NCBI GenBank assembly: GCA_030828265.1
Contig: JAURCW010000030.1
Span: 1 to 9,931 of the forward strand
Reading direction: 5' to 3'
Length of the DNA stretch: 9,931 bases
From: Burkholderiales bacterium
Lineage (GTDB): Bacteria > Pseudomonadota > Gammaproteobacteria > Burkholderiales > Burkholderiaceae_A
Shown piece after piece: positions 6,951 through 9,931 of the stretch. The notes beneath the pieces are model-generated. The model ran no database searches, was not told the DNA's origin, and saw only the letters and a list, made by a program, of their open reading frames with translations. The position numbers and the translations under genes are program-made. The stretch's first letter is position 1; every line of letters begins with the position of its first letter.

Positions 6951-7898
6951 TTAGTCAACCGAAATGCCTTTTTCCTTGAAGTACTTCAAGGCGCCCGGGT
7001 GGAAAGGCACTGGTGTAGAGGCATTCTTCTGATTTTTAGCCTGAATCTCGCCTGCGGCCTTGTGAACCAATTTGAGTTCATCTTGCTTCTCAAGAATAGT
7101 CTTTACGATGTTATACGCCGTCTCATCGGACATGTCGGCAGAGGCAACAAGAACATTGGCGATAGATGCGTTCTTATTGTCTGCGGTCATCCCCTTGTAT
7201 GTGCTCATGGGAATGACGTCGGGGTAATACAGATTTCCGTACTTTTTCACCATCGCAGGAATGGCCTCTGTATGGTCAATCATCTGGATAGTAATTCCTG
7301 GGGTGCTGGCAAGGTCGGTTACACCCGCAGTAGGAAGTCCACCGACCCAAGAAAAGGCGTCGATCTTGCCATCCTTAAGGGCGTTGACGGACTCGGCAAC
7401 ACTGAGCCGCTCACGCTGAACCTCGACATTAACCGCCTCAAGTAAACGGGTGGTCATTACTTCCGTCGCGGATCCAATGGAACCGACCGACATGCGCTTA
7501 CCTTGCAGGTCTTTGAGGGTTTTGATGCCCGTAGCTGTAGTGGTCACCAAGTGCATACGATTTGGGTAAAGCACCAACAACGTGCGCACGTTGATTTTTT
7601 CTTTGAATTTGCCTTCACCATTCATGGCATCTTTAGCTGCATCGACCATCGACAGCCCGATGTAGGGCTTGCCAGTACCAATTAGCTGGAGGTTGGATAC
7701 AGAACCGCCGGTGACTTCAGCAGTAGCCTGCATGCCGGGCACATGCTTAGAAAGTGCTGCGGCGAAGCCACCACCTAGGGGGTAGTAGACACCACCGGTT
7801 CCGCCTGTGCCAATTGAAATATTCTGGGCCTGAGCGATACCACCAAAACTTAATGCGCCGACTGCGGCGAGACCAACAAATGCTTTACGAAAGTTCAT
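6951..7898 (-). CDS. TAXI-family TRAP transporter solute receptor
   Basis: This 315-residue periplasmic binding protein captures the substrate and delivers it to the fused TRAP permease encoded next. A clear Sec signal peptide (MNFRKAFVGLAAVGALSFGG, then IAQAQ) predicts cleavage after A24 (AQA/Q). The mature chain opens with the family motif SIGTGGTGGVYYPLGG (about 28-43). It then shows LKDLQGKRMSVGSIGSATE and the regions KDGKIDAFSWVGGLPTAG and YYPDVIP, ending with FHPGALKYFKEKG, typical of TAXI receptors. The start is well supported: AAAAGGAG (7911-7904) lies 5 bases before the ATG. It is the first gene of the minus-strand uptake operon. Known TAXI receptors bind dicarboxylates or amino-acid-like acids such as glutamate; the ligand here is unknown, although the adjacent enzymes suggest a hydroxy or sugar acid. 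Confidence 0.95.
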   Translation of the reverse strand: MNFRKAFVGLAAVGALSFGGIAQAQNISIGTGGTGGVYYPLGGGFAAALSKHVPGMQATAEVTGGSVSNLQLIGTGKPYIGLSMVDAAKDAMNGEGKFKEKINVRTLLVLYPNRMHLVTTTATGIKTLKDLQGKRMSVGSIGSATEVMTTRLLEAVNVEVQRERLSVAESVNALKDGKIDAFSWVGGLPTAGVTDLASTPGITIQMIDHTEAIPAMVKKYGNLYYPDVIPMSTYKGMTADNKNASIANVLVASADMSDETAYNIVKTILEKQDELKLVHKAAGEIQAKNQKNASTPVPFHPGALKYFKEKGISVD

Positions 7899-7920
7899 GT
7901 CTACTCCTTTTGGGTTAACT

Positions 7921-7940
7921 GTCTAAGGGTTTCATTAGAC
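7921..7940. promoter_or_regulatory. Inverted repeat, candidate operator in divergent region
   Basis: GTCTAA (7921-7926), eight bases, then TTAGAC (7935-7940) form a perfect 6-base inverted repeat about 23 bases before the TAXI receptor ATG. The two-turn spacing and the position between divergent operons suit a dimeric repressor or activator. No regulator gene is in the window, so the protein is unknown. The remainder of the 157-base intergenic region (7899-8055) shows no convincing minus-strand promoter. Confidence 0.4.
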
Positions 7941-8006
7941 GGGGTAAGACAAAATAGGTAATTCCACGTAGGTGCCGCCTTTAAACGACGCTTTACTGGC
8001 CAGGGC

Positions 8007-8012
8007 TATACT
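8007..8012 (+). promoter_or_regulatory. Candidate -10 element for the plus-strand operon
   Basis: TATACT matches the sigma-70 -10 consensus at five of six positions and lies 43 bases before the dehydrogenase ATG. No good -35 sits 16-18 bases upstream (the sequence there is AACGAC-like), so this may be an activator-dependent promoter or a chance match. Confidence 0.3.
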
Positions 8013-8055
8013 TGCGGACCGACTTCATTACCGGTGAACGGAGACAACAGGCCCC

Positions 8056-9063
8056 ATGGAGAAGACTAAGCCCCCAGGACAAGACAGGCATCTTGTTGTG
8101 ATTGGTGCGGGAACCATGGGTGTTGACATTGCGGCTGCCTTTCTAGCGGGTGGCTGGACATCTAGCCTGGTTGAGCCAAGGGTAGAGTCTCATGCCATGG
8201 CAAAGACCCGCCTCGATCACAGCCTTTCGATGCTTAAAGCTGGGAATACTAAGGTTTCGTTTTTCGAGTCGATTGCGCAGGTGCCTTTCGCCTCAATCGC
8301 ACACGGTCTGGTCATCGAGGCTGTTCCAGAGTCTCTGCCTTTGAAGCAAAGGGTATTTGCTGAGCTTTCTGAATACGTGCCAGGGCATATCCCTTTGTGC
8401 AGTAACTCCTCAGCAATTCCTATTAGCGAGATTGGAAAGGGCCTTGCCTCGGCGTCGCGGATGGTGGGCACCCATTTTTTTATGCCGGCTCACCTTGTTC
8501 CTGGGGTGGAGGTGGTGAGTTCTAACCACACGGATCCCGCCATTGCCGAGCGCGTTGCCAACGACCTAAGGTCGGCGGGTCGGGTACCTATTATGGTTCG
8601 GCGCGATATTCCTGGCTTTTTAGTCAACAGGCTCCAACATGCCCTGTCGCGCGAGGCTTTTCATTTGATCGATCAGGGCATTGCCACGCCAGCCGATATT
8701 GATGCAGCGGTTCGATTTGGCTTCGGCTTTCGTTATCTGGCCGCTGGTCCGTGTCTTCAGCGCGATCACGCGGGCCTTGATATTCATTATGCCGCGGGCT
8801 GTTCTATCTACCCCGACCTCTGCAACGACGCTCAGCCCGCGCGTTCCCTTAAGGAAAAGGTGGATGCGGGTCACTACGGAATGAAGGCAGGTCAGGGTTT
8901 TTCCGTCTGGGATGAGTCGAGCATGAAGGCCGAAAGGCAGCGGTACGAGGGGCTTCTTCTAGCCGCTGCCAGGCTTCTGGAGACGGAGATTATGCAGGCC
9001 GTCAAACCCTTAGCGAACTCGGGCAAGGCTAAAGGCGCCGAATCGCAGGAGCAGGGGCAATGA
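8056..9063 (+). CDS. 3-hydroxyacyl-CoA dehydrogenase family NAD(P) enzyme
   Basis: This 335-residue protein is a cytoplasmic oxidoreductase of the family that includes 3-hydroxybutyryl-CoA dehydrogenase, L-gulonate 3-dehydrogenase (lambda-crystallin type) and carnitine dehydrogenase. A Rossmann domain starts with HLVVIGAGTMGVDIAAAFLA (glycines G17, G19, G22). Conserved catalytic features are present: SNSSA (about 116-120), GTHFFMPAH with H140, paired E152 in GVEVV, and N191 in GFLVNRLQ, followed by the C-terminal helical domain ending in the family pattern GHYGMKAGQGF (272-282). These suggest NAD-linked oxidation of a 3-hydroxy substrate to a 3-keto product. A CoA ester is not required in this family, and the sugar-acid-like context makes a free hydroxy acid plausible. 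A GGAG (8040-8043) lies 12 bases before the ATG, slightly far. The stop overlaps the next gene's ATG as ATGA. The C-terminal tail (about 318-335) is polar and probably disordered. Confidence 0.9.
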   Translation: MEKTKPPGQDRHLVVIGAGTMGVDIAAAFLAGGWTSSLVEPRVESHAMAKTRLDHSLSMLKAGNTKVSFFESIAQVPFASIAHGLVIEAVPESLPLKQRVFAELSEYVPGHIPLCSNSSAIPISEIGKGLASASRMVGTHFFMPAHLVPGVEVVSSNHTDPAIAERVANDLRSAGRVPIMVRRDIPGFLVNRLQHALSREAFHLIDQGIATPADIDAAVRFGFGFRYLAAGPCLQRDHAGLDIHYAAGCSIYPDLCNDAQPARSLKEKVDAGHYGMKAGQGFSVWDESSMKAERQRYEGLLLAAARLLETEIMQAVKPLANSGKAKGAESQEQGQ

Positions 9064-9931
9064 CAAGTCGCAGAGGTTTATCGGCGAATACCGTGGATTA
9101 CGGCGATCGAGATTTCGCTCTCTTTTTACGGAAAGCGTTTATTAAAGGCGTGGGCTACACCGACGAGGACCTCTCCAAACCTATTGTCGGAATCGTGAAT
9201 ACAGCAAGCGACTTCAATCCTTGCCACGGTAACGTTCCCGCTCTTATTGAGGCAGCAAAGCGCGGTGTATCTCAGGCAGGTGCACTGCCCATGGTCTTTC
9301 CAACCATCTCTCTGCACGAGTCCTTTGCAGCACCGACAAGCCTTTACCTACGAAACCTGATGAGCATGGACACCGAGGAAATGGTCCGTGCCCAGCCCAT
9401 GGATGCCGTGCTGCTTGTGGGTGGCTGCGACAAGACTTTACCCGCGCAGGTTATGGGCGCCTTATCGGCAGGCCGTCCCTTTGTGGTGCTGCCCACGGGC
9501 CCCATGATGACCTCACAGTGGGCGGGCGAGCGTGTGGGTGCCTGCACCGACTGCCGACGGTTGTGGGCCGATTTTCGAGCGGGTCGACTGAGCCAGACTC
9601 AGATCGACGAGGCTAACAACAGGCTTGTGCCCTCGGTCGGAACCTGCTCGGTTATGGGAACGGCAAGCACCATGGCCTGCATTCTTGAGGTCATGGGTCT
9701 CACCGTTGCGGGCGCTGCAAGTGCACCGGCGGTCTCGGCCGATCGCGTTCGAGTGGCGCAAGCCTCCGGTGCAGCCGCAGCGGCGTTAGCAAGTCAGGCC
9801 GTACCAATGCCAAAGATCCAAAGAGCTCAGTTTACGAATGCTCTTACAACATTGCTTGCCGTTGGCGGGTCCACCAACGCGCTGGTTCATCTTGCTGCCA
9901 TGATGGGCCGGCTAGGCTTTGAGCTAGATCC
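9060..9931 (+). CDS. IlvD/Edd-family dehydratase, N-terminal half, leaves right edge
   Basis: The frame opens at the ATG at 9060, which shares bases with the previous TGA (ATGA) and has AGGAG (9047-9051) 8 bases upstream. It remains open to the edge, giving about 290 of the roughly 560-610 residues usual for the family. These Fe-S enzymes dehydrate dihydroxy acids or sugar acids to 2-keto acids. Three cysteines expected to hold the cluster are visible: C55 in NPCHGN, C123 in GGCDKT and C196 in GTCSVMGTAST. K125 in the second motif is the lysine carbamylated in studied members. The subfamily cannot be decided without the C-terminus: it could be a branched-chain dihydroxy-acid dehydratase or a sugar-acid dehydratase. 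Its pairing with an oxidoreductase and opposition to a TRAP operon favour the catabolic role, so I do not assign ilvD. Confidence 0.92.
   Translation, partial: MTSRRGLSANTVDYGDRDFALFLRKAFIKGVGYTDEDLSKPIVGIVNTASDFNPCHGNVPALIEAAKRGVSQAGALPMVFPTISLHESFAAPTSLYLRNLMSMDTEEMVRAQPMDAVLLVGGCDKTLPAQVMGALSAGRPFVVLPTGPMMTSQWAGERVGACTDCRRLWADFRAGRLSQTQIDEANNRLVPSVGTCSVMGTASTMACILEVMGLTVAGAASAPAVSADRVRVAQASGAAAAALASQAVPMPKIQRAQFTNALTTLLAVGGSTNALVHLAAMMGRLGFELD

Noticed and set aside
6999..7445. Plus-strand open frame of 148 codons opposite the TAXI receptor gene.
   Set aside because: The receptor on the other strand is unmistakable, and this frame lacks a plausible start site and any protein-family features.

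Overview
The window looks like part of a proteobacterial chromosome, most likely betaproteobacterial (Burkholderiales/Alcaligenaceae-like). This rests on mid-range GC judged by eye and on a tripartite TAXI-type TRAP transporter beside an enolase-superfamily enzyme, a 3-hydroxyacyl-CoA dehydrogenase-family protein and an IlvD/Edd-family dehydratase. The assignment is inference; there is no rRNA or other phylogenetic marker. I see no tRNA, rRNA, CRISPR array, transposase or integrase.

Layout. Positions 1-3587 (all minus strand) hold five tightly packed genes that I cannot assign to a known family: a 117-residue soluble protein, a 300-residue protein with two membrane segments and a helical C-terminus, a 218-residue soluble protein, a 495-residue protein with seven predicted membrane segments followed by two PAS-like regions, and the first 59 codons of a further gene leaving the left edge. 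Genes 2/3 overlap by 41 bases, genes 3/4 overlap as ATGA, and genes 4/5 are 7 bases apart, so this is almost certainly one operon. The 44-base gap between the first two genes is filled by a nearly perfect hairpin whose wobble pairs form only in the mRNA-sense strand.

Positions 3625-7898 (minus strand) are a catabolic/uptake operon in transcription order: TAXI-family periplasmic receptor, a strong stem-loop, fused TRAP permease, then a mandelate racemase-like enzyme. Only 37 bases separate this operon from the unknown one, so read-through is possible.

Positions 7899-8055 are a divergent control region with an inverted repeat that could be an operator, and a -10-like element for the plus strand. 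Positions 8056-9931 (plus strand) carry a 3-hydroxyacyl-CoA dehydrogenase-family NAD(P) enzyme, overlapping as ATGA with an IlvD/Edd dehydratase that runs off the right edge.

Taken together, the right two thirds fit a module that imports an organic acid (sugar acid or other hydroxy acid) by TRAP-TAXI transport and degrades it by racemisation or dehydration, dehydration by a second Fe-S enzyme, and an NAD-linked oxidation. The substrate cannot be read from the sequence. The left third is the least explained part: a small membrane-linked operon with a sensor-like protein that lacks any output domain.
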